A stretch of 64,000 nt of DNA from Archegozetes longisetosus. Lineage: Eukaryota > Arthropoda > Arachnida > Sarcoptiformes > Trhypochthoniidae. Shown here in pieces: positions 1 through 11,759 of the stretch. Where the stretch lies: the NCBI GenBank assembly GCA_018873245.2, contig JAEMBT020000006.1, forward strand, positions 11,540,387-11,604,386. The letters run 5' to 3'. Position numbers and translations under genes: made by a program. Position 1 is the first letter of the stretch, and every line of letters starts with the position of its first letter. The notes under the pieces were generated by a model. The model saw only the letters and a list, made by a program, of their open reading frames with translations, had not been told where the DNA came from and ran no database searches.

Positions 1-2594
1 TTCAATCAGTTTTCGTTGCTCTTAGATCAATCACTGTAATTCTTGCGTGTAGCATCAATTGTAGTTCGATTTGGATCTAGGTATCTATAGAAAAATGAAT
101 AATTCTAGGTAACTTTAATAATTATTCTAACACTTACATTCTTGAGCTCATGATTTGAGTTCGAGATACTTTGCTTCATTTGTGGTCGGCTGTGTGTCTC
201 CGATTGAGTTGAAAGAATCTGATTTCACTTTAGTAAATTAGCTATTAATTAACTTAAAGTTTATGAAATAATTCTAATCAATTACAGGCCTTCAAGTTAT
301 TTTATTAGTATATACCACAACAGCTGGATCTCTTCTTAAAGTTTCTTATTGGTGGGTGGACTTTTATTGCCAGATAAGATAGATGGATTTGCTGCTTGAA
401 ATAGTATTACACATGAAAAGTAATTGATCATAAACAGGTTTAAAACTATATTATATTTTGAAAAGTTTGCTCACTTTATCATAGTGAAGTGAAAGACTAG
501 TGAGCGGAGAATTTAAAGTTAAATTAATTTATATTATGACTAAATTCAATCTCGACAAAGATTTTTCAAATTGAAGTTCCAGCTTATATTAGAAATTTTA
601 TCTATTATAATTGACAATAACCTATTTCATTCTGATTTTGTTTGAAATTCTATATTAATAAAATCTCTATCAGATCATGAAAAAATTCTGACGCAAGATA
701 TTTTCAACAAAGTACAGTTGTAAGACAAACCATCATTTAAAAGTTCTAACTTCCATTATTAATTTATGAAATATTCATTTGTTCATTGTAGAAAGCTTAT
801 CAAGATAAACTATATTTCTGTAGATTTTATATGGAAGTTTCGTCATACTTTAAGAAAATCTATCAAATTCTTTTAAGAAACTCCGGAAAATACAATTCAG
901 TTAAAGTTCAAAGTTAGTACTAACTTGTATTAATTATCAGTAGATATAAAGTTTCACAAAATAAGTTAAGAATCTTATTGAAATCATTTTATTAAAATAG
1001 GTTGAAAAAAACAAATTCATTAGAGCCTTAAATGCGAATAATTTGTGTATTTACGTGTTTATCGAACTGATATAATCATGATTAATGTACTTTAGTCAAT
1101 GTCTTGTATATAAAAGTTCTTCAGATTTCTTTAACAAAGTCAGATCTAAGATAATCCCAAATGTATTCTAAAATAAACAGTTTGTTTTTCTTAAGTAAAC
1201 ATATAATTTATGAAATTAAATCAAAGAATTCGAGCGAACAGAGTCAATTAGCTCTCAAAGCTCATTCATTTTTCATTAAGAATTCGCATTCAAATATTTT
1301 GTTATCAGTTAAGACTCATTAGACATAATAAGGGTCCTTCGCATTCGGTTTTTATTAATGAAATTTAGAAAGATTTTCTCCAATGTAATAATTGATTAAT
1401 AAGAGTTTTGAATAACTAATCCAATTGTGTTGAATGATATTCAAGAATCACTAATGCTTTGAACAAATAATGCGTAGAATTTGAGTATTGACGAGAGGAT
1501 AAGTTGATTATTTACCAAAATTTCTTACGATAAGAATACTGAATTTATTTGAAAGGTTATGTCAATTTTGCTTGATACGCGAGCTTTAGGACGATGAATG
1601 TGTTTACGTAAGATAAGTCTAAAGTGAATTTTTACTGGATTCATGGGATTTCATAGCTTGAGAGATTAATCAGTTTTACAGCTTTTGTGGTGAAGAATGC
1701 ATGAAAATTCAGCATTGAAAAAAAATTTATTTAATAACTTATAAGAATTTTTAATATGAAAGCTTTCTAACTTTCAGATCAATGTTAGCATTGGATTTTT
1801 AATCGACATTTTAGGATATTGCTTTGACTATCATGGATTAGTATACTATTGATTTGAATGTAAACAACGTTCAATTTGAATTATAGCTCAATGCTTCGTG
1901 AGCTAAACTCAAACGAATAGTACTCATACATGAGTATATTATGGAACAACTCAACACAAAACTCAAGCCATGCTTTCAGAAACAGAAGATTTAAGTCAAT
2001 ATTAAATCCAGATAAAGCCTCATGAAAAACGTTAAATAAACAGCACAGAAGCAGAAGTAAATTTATTGATCAAAACTCTATTATAGAAATATAATTCAAT
2101 TAAGAAACTTCAATCGACAAGAGTGTGTTGCTTTATAAATAAAACTTTTCATGAATTCTCGAATAGTTCTCGGCTTTCATAGTAAGTTCACACCCACGAA
2201 AAATGTAAATCTAGTTAAAGAATGCTTGAGAATTTTGGATTAACTCTATTTTGACGAAGTATTTTCACGATTTAACAATAGAAATATCGCATCTAACATT
2301 GAAGATGAAATGCATTAGATTTCTTGTTTCAAGAGAGAATATTAATCTTCCCACATCTCGACAAAGTACTGAGTATTAAAATAAGTTAGTTATGCATAAA
2401 TTGTTAAATTAAATACCGATAAAAAAGAATTGTTTGAGTCTAGGTTTTTTATAAGATTTAATTAGAATATATCTGAAGGTAAAGTGGAAGGTAGACAGAA
2501 TATGAAATAACGCATCTAGCACGAAGTGCGTAGGCATACTCTGTAGGCCAATGCCTCATACATCTATCTATTTCTATAGCCATGTGCACCACTG
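1..2594. other. AT-rich upstream region, no gene seen
   Basis: No open frame of note, no transposase motif and no clear terminal repeat. It may contain promoter or 5' UTR exons of the inotocin-like receptor, but I cannot point to them. Confidence 0.5.
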
Positions 2595-2726
2595 ATGTGT
2601 GATGTGATGATCATCACAGATAATCAAGATTTTCGAGAAGCTGTAGAGAAGCTATCACTACATAAAATAGTCTTATTGATCGTGAATCGCATCAGTGATC
2701 CATTCCTAGTATTTAAAACGATTAAA

Positions 2727-3861
2727 ATGGAAAGTGTGTCCGATTCAATAACTTTTAGCAGAGAATTAGAATTAGGCATCGAGTCCTCTAATGATTCAAG
2801 TGGAATGAAAAATAATTCAAATAAAGCAACGGATTCTCGGGACGAAAGTTTGGCTGTCATTGAAGTGTCGATATTGTTGATAATGTTTATTTTAATATTG
2901 GTTGGTAACTTGTTTGTATTGGTTGCATTAGCGGTCAGAAAGCCGAAAATGAATCGTATGTACTATTTTCTGTCTCATTTGTGTATCGCTGATTTGATAA
3001 CAGCCTTCTTCAACGTTTTACCGCAACTGGCATGGGATATCACATATCGATTCTATGGCGGAAATATATTGTGCAAAGCTATCAAATATCTACAAATATT
3101 AGGCCCATATCTATCATCGTATATACTTGTCATTACTGCAATTGACAGATACCAAGCCATTTGCTTTCCGCTATCAAACTGTTCGTGGACTCCAAAGCGA
3201 TCGCAATTAATGATTTCAATCGCTTGGGTTCTATCATTAATCTTTTGCGTTCCTCAACTGTTTATATTTTCCTATCAACAAATACCAGGGATGACGAACA
3301 TTTATGACTGTTGGGGCACTTTTCCGACTGTTTGGGGTACAAGAGGAGAACGCATTTACGTGACCTGGTATGCATTCACAGTATTCATTGTGCCATTCAT
3401 TATAATACTTATAACACATATATGTATTTGTCGCGAAATCTGTAATAATTTGCATCGAAAACGGGAAAGTATTGAAGAAATCGGAAATTGTATTAAGTGC
3501 AGTTTCAAGCATGATAAACACATATTAAGTTCTACTACTAGAAGTAAATCATTGACAAGTTTTTCAGTACCAAATAGATCAATGACTTATGCATTAAGAC
3601 AGTCTAAGCGATTCGGAAGACATTCACAGATTGAAATTAGAGATAATACCAGAAATTCTTTCTCAAATTTATCCATTAAAGCAAATGACTTGCGATCAGC
3701 TCCAAGAAGTCATTCAATAAGATTTGTATCGAGGGCTAAAATAAAAACAGTCAAAATAACTGTGGTAATTATGATCTGTTATGTCGTTTGTTCGATGCCA
3801 TTTATTAGTGTCCAATTATGGGTCTATTGGTATCCTAGCGCACAATCCTTTTTCAATTCAA
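2727..3861 (+). CDS. Inotocin-like receptor exon 1 (N-terminus to TM6)
   Basis: Holds the extracellular N-terminus, TM1 (about 46-68, with the GN pair at 60-61), TM2 with Asp89, TM3, TM4 (about 158-180), TM5 (about 210-234), loop 3 and TM6 (about 339-364). The donor is CAA|GTAAGA at 3861/3862. The exon ends one base into a codon, and the frame continues to a chance stop at about 3920 if unspliced. Confidence 0.9.
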
Positions 3862-5743
3862 GTAAGATTTCATTCATGAATAATGCAATTTTTTCCGTAG
3901 TGCATGTACACCCGAAAACCTGATAATCTGCGATAGCTACTATACCAAACTTCCTACGATGTGTGCCAATTTGTTGCCGAATTCAATTTCAAATTTGCTT
4001 CACTACTTCATTGGATGTTAAGTAAATTTCATAATTGCTGTCTGATAGAAAGCATACGATGACAACGCATCACTTATGGTAGCTATCAAGAATTATCAAG
4101 TTTTTTTTGAGTGTACACTATAGTAACTATTAATTTACTTTAAGAAAATATATGAGATTTATTTTATATTTCCAAATGAGCTTATTGTACATGGTAATAT
4201 AGATAATTTGAATCAGAAGTTAGAGTTTGCTTAATTTTTGTTCATACTTGCAGAAATAGTATTCTGATGGTATTAGTATAATAAAAGTTTCTTCTTACTC
4301 ATATTAACAAGAGTTTAGCCACTAGCGACTGATTTATTTTAGTGATGCCTAAAGCAAAGCTGTATTCCTACTCCCTTTCTCCACCTTAATATTCTTCCAT
4401 GAAAAACACAATATGCAGTTCTACATATTGTTCGTTAACCTTTACCAGCAAACTGATTCAGATTTGTATTCAATGTCATGATTGTCACTGAGCGTAATTA
4501 AATTGCTGAAAGGCATTCATCTTCAGTACAGAACTTGTAATAGGTTGAATATCCTTATTATTAGCCTAACTCAGGCATTAAATATTTGATTTGATATAAA
4601 TACCAAACAAATATAGTTTAAGCATTCGTAAATCATATTATAGAATTGGATTTGGAACAAGTATTTTTCTCTTTTCCAAAATTAGTTTATCGCTCTAAAA
4701 GCTTTTCTCACTTTATTCCGTAAATTAAATCTCCAATTTAAAGTACAGTTGGGGTAAAGAAGATATACTTGCAAAGAATATAGTGCCAGGAATCTAATGA
4801 TCAGAAGATAATATACTTTTGCAAACGAATGGTTGCTTTAAAAACAAACGTATGCTTCAAGTGTTCGATATTATTCAGAATTTGGAGAAAGCAGTCGATT
4901 AGATTATATTTTGCGCAATAAAGATAGAGATGATTGAAAATATAGTTGGTTTAGATCGTGAACCGAGTGACTGAGAATCACGCGCTCATCACAAGATAAG
5001 CACAACAGATGTAGATGTAGATGTTTTATTATACAATTCAGTTCACACACTATTGTATGCTAAGCAAACTATATTATATATTATGCAAATAAATTATATT
5101 TCTTGCTATTCCTGCTTTAGTAGAAAATATTGAGCAAATTATAATAAAAACCGTCAGTTATGCAATACTGAACTCATTTTTCAATAACAAAAATAATTTA
5201 ACACAACAAACTTTATTTAATCTCAATATAAAACATGCTTTGTATTAGTTATGGACCTTTTAATCACTACTTTCATGATGAACTGATGCCATCTTATCAT
5301 AACACTTGATTTCAGGTTCAGTCATAACTATATTGATGTTACTCTCGAGTCTCAACTCATCAATAAATCCGTACATTTGTCTACTTTTCAATAAGAATCT
5401 GATTAAATCAGTTAAAGACTTCTTTTGTCATCGGAATGTCTCTCATACCGACATAAACCCGATCGCTGATACGAATGGCGTTTATTGTTTTCATGACACC
5501 AGAATCAGTAGCTCACAGACTGACGACACTTCGATATCTCTGAGGCATTGCTCACACTTATGGAAAAGTGGTAATTCATTAACTTTGAATTCGAGTCATT
5601 CTCGAGGATCTCCTATCCAATTAAGATCAGCTCTCTTTCGAAGCTCTCTATTAAATAAGCGTGATCTATCGAGACAGCGGTCGATGGCGTTTATAAGCGA
5701 TTGCAGACCCAAAGAACTTAATAAGCCTATTGATCATACCTAA
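2727..5743 (+). CDS. Vasopressin/oxytocin-type (inotocin-like) neuropeptide receptor, class A GPCR
   Basis: Plasma-membrane receptor expected to bind an oxytocin/vasopressin-like nonapeptide (inotocin) and signal through G proteins. Two exons (2727-3861 and 5316-5743) join in phase 1 into about 520 residues with seven membrane segments. Family signatures: the end of TM2 reads LPQLAWDITYRFYGG; TM3 ends AIDRYQAICFP (DRY at 140-142); extracellular loop 2 reads YDCW followed by a TWYAFTVF TM5; the TM6 start is RAKIKTVKIT. Cys116 and Cys195 should form the conserved disulfide. The N-terminus has NDS and NNS glycosylation sequons, and loop 3 is long (about 100 residues) and Ser/Arg rich. Start: the ATG at 2727 has a strong context (A at -3, G at +4). 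An in-frame ATG at 2595 would add 44 residues but has C at -3. Odd: the TM6 CWxP Trp is Ser357-minus-one (residue 356) and the NPxxY Tyr is Cys (NPYIC). Family assignment is secure; the ligand is inferred from homology. Confidence 0.9.
3950..4100 (+). repeat. Dispersed repeat, copy A (in receptor intron)
   Basis: Resembles 45180-45360. Both contain an AATTTG(T/C)TGCCG segment, followed about 90 bp later by GAAAGCAT(A/G)CGATGACAAC and then a TTATCA...AAG segment. The match is roughly three bases in four by eye. No coding content or terminal repeats were identified, so the class is unknown. Confidence 0.45.
5316..5743 (+). CDS. Inotocin-like receptor exon 2 (TM7 and cytoplasmic tail)
   Basis: Acceptor TTTCAG at 5310-5315. 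The two leading bases complete an AGT Ser codon with exon 1. It encodes TM7 (VITILMLLSSLNSSINPY) and a roughly 120-residue cytoplasmic tail, ending at a stop at 5741-5743. The tail is rich in Ser/Thr and Arg. The TM7 match to oxytocin receptors makes the 1454-bp intron between the exons convincing. Confidence 0.88.
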
Positions 5744-5808
5744 TGTATGAGAAATGTTTCCATTTTTATTAGATTTACTCTTAGATTAAAAAAATATCTT
5801 ATAAGTAG

Positions 5809-5814
5809 AATAAA
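5809..5814 (+). promoter_or_regulatory. Candidate polyadenylation signal
   Basis: AATAAA hexamer 66 bp after the inotocin-like receptor stop codon, at a suitable distance for a short 3' UTR. In such AT-rich DNA the hexamer also occurs by chance, so this is only a candidate. Confidence 0.4.
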
Positions 5815-8173
5815 ATAGTCTGACTCTCACAAGGATGAAAATATTTTTTTTACAAACCATTAAAATTGTATAAATTTCACATTTGTGTCCTATGTTATGA
5901 GTTAAAACTATATGAAAAATTGAGATACTATTCACACAATATATAAGTATATTAGATATTTCAAAAGATTAAATATATCCTAACCCGTTTATAGTGAATC
6001 CCCGCTTACAATAAAAGCTTTTAGCTGCACAGATTCGTTCGCTATAAATGTGTTAGAATGTATAAATAAAATATTTTCTTTACCAACAATCTGCATAACA
6101 ATGATAAATATAATATTCATAATATTTATGATGTAAGTCACTCAATGATATAAATATGTTATCAAAAGAGAAAATATGTTATATTTTTTGTATTTAGTAA
6201 ATTTCTTTTGCTTATTTGTTGATCTAAAAGGAAATTAAGCAGAAATTGGATAAAATAAAAGTTTCGTATGAATTTTACACTTTTTGGAGTGAAAACTCGA
6301 CAGCTGAAAATTTTGGAAGCAAATTTTTGTGAATACATGTGTCATATATTTGAATAGGTAATAAATGTCAAAAAGTAATCATTACGAGATTAAGGCACAT
6401 TAACTTTTATAGTGTCAATCTTTTAAGCAAAATGTAAGGCAAATTCAGTTACAAATAACTATAATTTGTTTGTATTCAGAGTAAAATAATCACGAAATGA
6501 AAGCTAGGAATAATTTTCTTTAGAAGCTTTGAAATATGATACTCTGAACTTATAAATCTTACAGCACTATAAATGCTTCAATTATTAAATGAATATGAAA
6601 GAGGTATAAAAATGAGTTCATCACAGCAGTCACTTATACCCATTTTATCTACGCAATTTAATTATAAGTTTTTCTTTAGCTATTCAAATCCAAAAAATCG
6701 AGACATTTTATGTTTGTTAACTGAAAACTGTAAAGTTTGGGAATCAAACGCGTGATTAATCGAGAACTAGTTCGTTGCTTAAAATAAAAGTCGTTCTGAA
6801 GAGTGACGTACTTCTTGAGGAAAATAATTGAGAAATGGATACGAAGTGAATAAATTGCTGCATCTAACAAGAATAAAAGTTTATAAGTTAGTATTTGCAC
6901 AAAACTCTTTAGTAAGTAGATTTCAACGCATTTTATCTTATTGATATGATATAGTATACGAAAAGTCAATAATGTCTGTAAGAGCTAAAAACTATTATAC
7001 TTTAGCAAACTTCATTAGCGTAGTAAAGAGCATAAGCTAGCTGTGAGCTGTGCTGAACTTAGAGCTCAATTCACTCCAAGCTCAAAATTAAGCAAAGACA
7101 GTATTAACTGCAAAATAGTAATCAATATTAAACTACCTCTCATGTGTTAGCAAAACAGGTATCAAATTACGTCTTCTATCAAACTCGATGAAGAGATGCA
7201 TTACTGAATTATGAATCGTGTTTCCATAAGAAATTTCACTTAAAAGTGAAATTTAATGCAATAATTGTTTATTTAAACAAAGAATTAATAATGCGTCAGG
7301 CCTTAAAAGAAATATTTTTTATATTCATTACTTAAATCTCTTAATGTTTATATTACTTGCATAAATAATTGAATATAATTTGAAATATTTGCTATAAAAG
7401 TTACCGCTCATTATTTTGAATTTTTGGCATAAGCTCATAAGAGCATCTCAAGAATGAAGAATTCTGGGCTATGCCTATTAGAAGCCCGAGCTTGAAGCTC
7501 AAGGTTTCAGATTAATGCTCTTCACTAAGTTAGTGAGTAGTTGAACAAAACAAACTCAATAATGCCTCCAACCTGATGTGATTGAATATTGAAACTATCA
7601 GAGTGAGTTATTTTTAAGCTAAGCTTGAAAATAAAATTATAAATAGAACAATTTAGGATTTTTTTCATATGGTTTACTTTTTTGAGAATGATCGGCATTT
7701 AATATAAATAATAATAAAAGCTAATTTCCAGCTCTTCGAATTGAAGCAAATGGTATATAACAATAGAAGAATGATTCTGCATCAATTCGTTGTTTGCATG
7801 AATGCATATTCACTGTGAAATCTTATGCAAACATTGCAAACATTGCAACCATATTTTTCATTCACAATGCAACAACGAGAGTATTCATTGACAAACTACT
7901 AAAAATATTTCATACAGACTATAAATAAGGCTTTACGGAAATTAATATAAAGCTTATGAAGAGTTGATGCAATTGTAAAGTCAGTCAACACTAATCAATT
8001 TTCATTTTATATACCAATCAAGAGAAGATCCTTTATAGCGATTAATTTTAAATTAACCAACAATTTAAACAAAATCAATTAATTTTCAAACTTCATTCAA
8101 AAGAACGTAGAATCTCTTATATTGTTTTATTGTGATTTAATTTTTGATAATTTTAATATATGTTTCGATTAAT
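5815..8173. other. AT-rich intergenic region
   Basis: Scattered AGCTCA-rich stretches near 7000-7560 and 60-97 codon open frames without motifs. No gene or complete element was recognised. Confidence 0.5.
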
Positions 8174-8175
8174 TA

Positions 8176-8699
8176 TTAGGGTTTTGCTTATGTAATGCGG
8201 TTTTAATTACTAAAATTAAATTTGAATTTTTTTATAGATAATTGATTCTAATTAATGATATATTGTCCATCATTTTCAACAACTTGTGTCCATTTATTGA
8301 CCAAATCGCGCAAAGCTTCATTGTTCACTTCCACCGGTCGGCCGGATTTCGGGTTGTCTTCGACACTGAAGTCGTTGTTTCGGAAGCGCGAAAATTACCG
8401 CTGACAGACTCACATTCAGAGCTTTGTCACCGTATGTGTCCTGAATGTGTTGTGCGGCTTCGGTAGCATTTGATCCCCGATGAAATTCATACAACAAACA
8501 ATGTCTTATGTGAGTCTTAGTCGGAAACTCTTCAGCCATTTTGGACACAATTTATTTAAAGATTATTTGTCAATAATTTGAGTTTATATATCACTCTTTT
8601 GGATGACATTCCAAAAACAATTGCGAACAATCGTTTACTGATTCAAAATTAGCCTCAAATATAACGTTACAAAACCGCATTACATAAGCAAAACCCTAA
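8176..8699 (-). mobile_element. Internally deleted mariner element with perfect TIRs
   Basis: A 524-bp element bounded by 29-bp perfect terminal inverted repeats (starting TTAGGGTTTTGCTTATGTAA) and flanked by TA on both sides (8174-8175 and 8700-8701), as expected for Tc1/mariner insertion. The minus strand encodes the N-terminal HTH region of a mariner transposase and then stops where the catalytic DDE domain should begin, so the element cannot move itself. Identical termini suggest a fairly recent insertion or selection by a transposase acting in trans. Confidence 0.9.
8236..8548 (-). pseudogene. Mariner transposase N-terminal domain, frameshifted
   Basis: Starts at 8548 and reads MSKMAEEFPTKTHIRHCLLY, then an HTH region ending DTYGDKALNVS. 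After one frameshift it continues as FSRFRNNDFSVEDNPKSGRP and VNNEALRDLVNKW. These are the DNA-binding HTH pair and linker (GRP hook) of mariner/SETMAR-type transposases. The whole catalytic domain is missing, so this is a fossil within a non-autonomous element. Confidence 0.85.
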
Positions 8700-9188
8700 T
8701 ATTTTTTTTGCTCGAATACAACTTGTGATTCACTACTGAATCAGTTTTGCATCCTTTACATGAGTAAAATGAAGCCATATATAGATCATATTTCAGTTAT
8801 ATTTTGTCCGATTGGACAACTCCTCAAAAGAAAAATATTTTTGTTTTCTTGTAAGTCAATCTAGATCACTGGTATTATATAACTTTTATGGCAAATACAC
8901 TACGTTATAGCTCATACTAACGAATTTTCCTTTTTCTTTAGAATCATGCCTAATTGTTTTGCTTTGCAATTATGTTCAAACAAACAGCAAATACACGTGT
9001 CTCTTTATAATATCTCTTTTTACATGAGAGAAGCCAAACAATTTATGTACTTTTACAGCAGAACCTCAAATTAAAGTGGAGCTAAATTTGAAGCATCATT
9101 ATCGATTCTGAGTCGAACTCGCAATTTTCTGTTTTATCATTAGAACATTCATAATTCAAACTGAAATACTAGTATTAATAGTTTTTCA

Positions 9189-9194
9189 TTTATT
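9189..9194 (-). promoter_or_regulatory. Candidate polyadenylation signal
   Basis: AATAAA on the minus strand about 95 bp past the stop of the secreted-protein gene. Plausible spacing; chance occurrence cannot be excluded. Confidence 0.35.
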
Positions 9195-9289
9195 CAAATG
9201 CATAAGCTTAAAGCAAGAACTATAAACTATTTAGTATTCATATTTCACTTTCAACTATTATTATTACATCAATGCATAGGAAACTAAAT

Positions 9290-9484
9290 TCACATATCAT
9301 AATCAGCTATAATTTCAACTAATAGCGGAGCTGGAGAAAAAAATCTATGGTTACTTCTTATTGCTAGCAATTCTTTAGGATCAATTGTTTCTTTCATTTT
9401 CTTCCACGATTCGGGTTCCATGAGTTCATCACACTTAGCAACACTTCGATAAGGACCACATGTGAAGTCGAGAACATCGTCCGT
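9290..9484 (-). CDS. Secreted protein exon 5 (C-terminus)
   Basis: Acceptor TCCAAG after a 59-bp intron, phase 0. Residues 190-253, TDDVLDFTCGPYRSVAKC, then a charged tail ending IIADYDM. The tail has no hydrophobic anchor. Confidence 0.82.
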   Translation of the reverse strand, partial: TDDVLDFTCGPYRSVAKCDELMEPESWKKMKETIDPKELLAIRSNHRFFSPAPLLVEIIADYDM

Positions 9485-11670
9485 CTTGGAAGAAACACAA
9501 ATCAACATATTTTTGGGCTTAACTATTTTAATAAAGAACTTACCAATGAATTTATAATATTCATTATGTAATCCACAGTTTCCATTCCTGTTTTCTTTTC
9601 GCAAAGAGTTTGGGTGTTATCACGAATACAATCTTGCAGTAAATGGAAAGTACAGCAAATGCCTGGAATTCTCCAGCTAGGCTCAGTCGTTTTAATGACC
9701 TCTAGTTGAACTATGTATTTATCGATGCAAAGGTGAAGCGGTTCCATATATGGTTTTGGCAGAAAGCATGAGATATTTTTTATGAATTCTAAGAAGTAAT
9801 ATAGCAAAAATTCGTTAGCCGAAGTCTCAAACTAGTGTCAGATCAAACTTAATTGATTTTAAAATCAAGTTCATGAGTTCTTTCTACTTTAAAACTGTTA
9901 ACATGATTTGAATTGTAAATGTCATATCTAATAGTTTGACTCGTAACTATGCGCAAAATGTCACTGAACTCGACTTATTGAATAAAACAAAAATTGCATC
10001 CAATGGTATTTTCTTTAAATCTAAATTAATTATGTGCTTAGATTTGTCCTAAAAGGCTTTTAGATTAAGCTCTTGTGCTTCTTAAGGCATTTACAGTAGT
10101 ACGAGAAGATAATCAGTCATAATCTGTTATTGTTCTATTTATGCACTGGTAGTTTCAAGTTTTGACGCTAATTTACCAATTCTCTGATTTCTTGCCATCG
10201 AACCCATACAGGTGTACCTATCTATCAAAATTTTTCTCTCTCGTAAATAAAAATTATTTTATTAACCCCTTTATGCAACTTGGCCAAAAAATATTAAAAG
10301 CCAAGAAAGATTTAAGACCAATTGTTATTTAATTCTAAATCATTAGCAATATATAGTGTTTGATAGAATCCATAATATATTTTTAAGGGAATATCGGCAG
10401 AGCTCTTAGCCTATAGTGAGTGAAATGCAGCACGTTACTTCAATGTAAAACAGCGCCAGCAAGTCAAGTTTTATAAAGCCAGAATTCAATATTTCTATAA
10501 ATATTACAAGTCTCCAGCTTAAATAAGGTAATTTTAATTTTTACGATATTTTCAAGTTAATCGATAACTGTATATACTTGAAAAATCAGGTATATTCAAG
10601 ATTATTTTGTAAACATTAGAACTTTCAAAGCTTCGAAAATGTTTAGTTGGCCACCTTTGCCACATCATTTGGCTACGATGTGGCTGTAAAATCCGGATTC
10701 TATTTCAACAAATACATAATTTGTATTTCCCAATAGAATAAAATTTATAGATAGGTTCACCTGTTTATAAATTCGGGAAAATAGCATTCGGGTGAATGCA
10801 ATTCAGCGAAAGAGATTCGACGAAGCTTCACATAATCATTCTCACTAATTGGTAGAGTTTTAGACAAGATTAAAGATTAAAATAAAGAACCAAGAGATTT
10901 GCTAACGTAAGTCAATGAACTCTAATAATACGCGTGTAGATCATTCGAAACATTGAAACTAATGTTAGATGATTAATTTGCATTTATTTAGAGTTCACTT
11001 GAATACCCACTAACCTAACACTGCATTAAATATCGATTAAAGCAAACCTTATTAAATATTCCTCATTACTATATTTATTACTCTACTATTTTTAATAAAT
11101 ACAAAGCATTAAATAACGGTCAACCTGTTCTTTTCTCTGGTGTTTTGCATTGTCTTCTCATTACAGTTCTTGCATCGTACGCGAACATTCCGAAGATTTG
11201 TTGCGGAAATGAAGGTAAACAACTTCTGGCATAATGTCTGATACAACGAATTCCTTCTTGCATTCGTCTTGAATTCAAGTTAAAAGAGAACAAATTAAGT
11301 CGATGTCATATCAGATCAAAGTTACACTGATTCTTATCAATTTTGTTAAATTAGAGAAAAATTAGTCTTTAAAGTGAACACATACGTGCAATATTTGTCC
11401 ATTTCATCGTTATTGGCTGGAATCAGGTTATCTCTATCTCCAAAAAGCATGATTTTTCGTGAACAGTTGTCCACATCCATATTTGTCATATTGCATTTTC
11501 CTTTTGCACTCGAACATTTATGAGCTAGACATATACAGAAATTAATTATTTGTCAATTTACTTATTGTCTGAGGCTGCTAAAAATGTCTTGAAAGTTACG
11601 AATATGAAAGTATGAAAATTCAAAATATACCTAATAATGAAATAACAAATAAAATGAACACTTTACTCAT
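9290..11670 (-). CDS. Cysteine-rich secreted protein, 253 aa, five exons
   Basis: Probable extracellular (haemolymph-type) protein of unknown function. The exons 11670-11631, 11524-11386, 11267-11125, 9788-9544 and 9484-9290 join with agreeing phases (1, 2, 1, 0) into 253 codons. A hydrophobic signal peptide (residues 1 to about 14) precedes 15 cysteines at 17, 24, 34, 59, 68, 76, 100, 115, 128, 152, 153, 161, 170, 198 and 207. The core EGIRCIRHYARSCLP, the ICC pair and the late DLDFTCG-type segment (here VLDFTCGPY) resemble arthropod secreted proteins of 27-kDa haemolymph glycoprotein (DUF1397) type. Size and cysteine spacing also fit, but that link is from memory and tentative. There is no membrane anchor. 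The gene model itself is strong because five phases agree. Confidence 0.8.
9544..9788 (-). CDS. Secreted protein exon 4
   Basis: Acceptor CTTCTTAG and donor TTG|GTAAGT. Residues 108-189 with Cys115, 128, the CC pair at 152-153, 161 and 170. It is the longest exon of the gene and follows a 1336-bp intron. Confidence 0.82.
11125..11267 (-). CDS. Secreted protein exon 3 (EGIRC core)
   Basis: Acceptor TTCAAG and donor ACAG|GTTGAC. It encodes RMQEGIRCIRHYARSCLPSF and a RRQC segment, residues 60-108, with Cys68, 76 and 100. Only one of the three frames is open with sensible content, and it is the one that the phases on both sides demand. Confidence 0.8.
11386..11524 (-). CDS. Secreted protein exon 2
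   Basis: Acceptor GTCTAG and donor GCAC|GTATGT. It encodes residues 14-60 with Cys17, 24, 34 and 59, one NMT sequon, and the sequence NNDEMDKYC just before the conserved EGIRC block. Entry is in phase 1 and exit in phase 2. Confidence 0.8.
11631..11670 (-). CDS. Secreted protein exon 1 (signal peptide)
   Basis: The ATG at 11670 begins MSKVFILFVISLL, a short charged start followed by a hydrophobic core. The donor is TTAG|GTATAT. The 40-nt exon ends in phase 1 and is too short to show as an open frame on its own. Confidence 0.78.
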
Positions 11671-11759
11671 AATCTCTACTGCGTTTTTAGAAGAACTTTG
11701 CTTTGCGAACTTCAAGATCAGAATGAAAACTGAGTACAAAATAATAATTCACATCTATT

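Noticed and set aside
2595-2726. N-terminal extension of the inotocin-like receptor
   Set aside because: In frame, but its ATG has C at -3 and T at +4, and the ATG at 2727 has a strong context. The longer form cannot be excluded.
6573-6969. Overlapping 60- and 97-codon frames
   Set aside because: No motifs, no splice context; expected by chance in AT-rich DNA.
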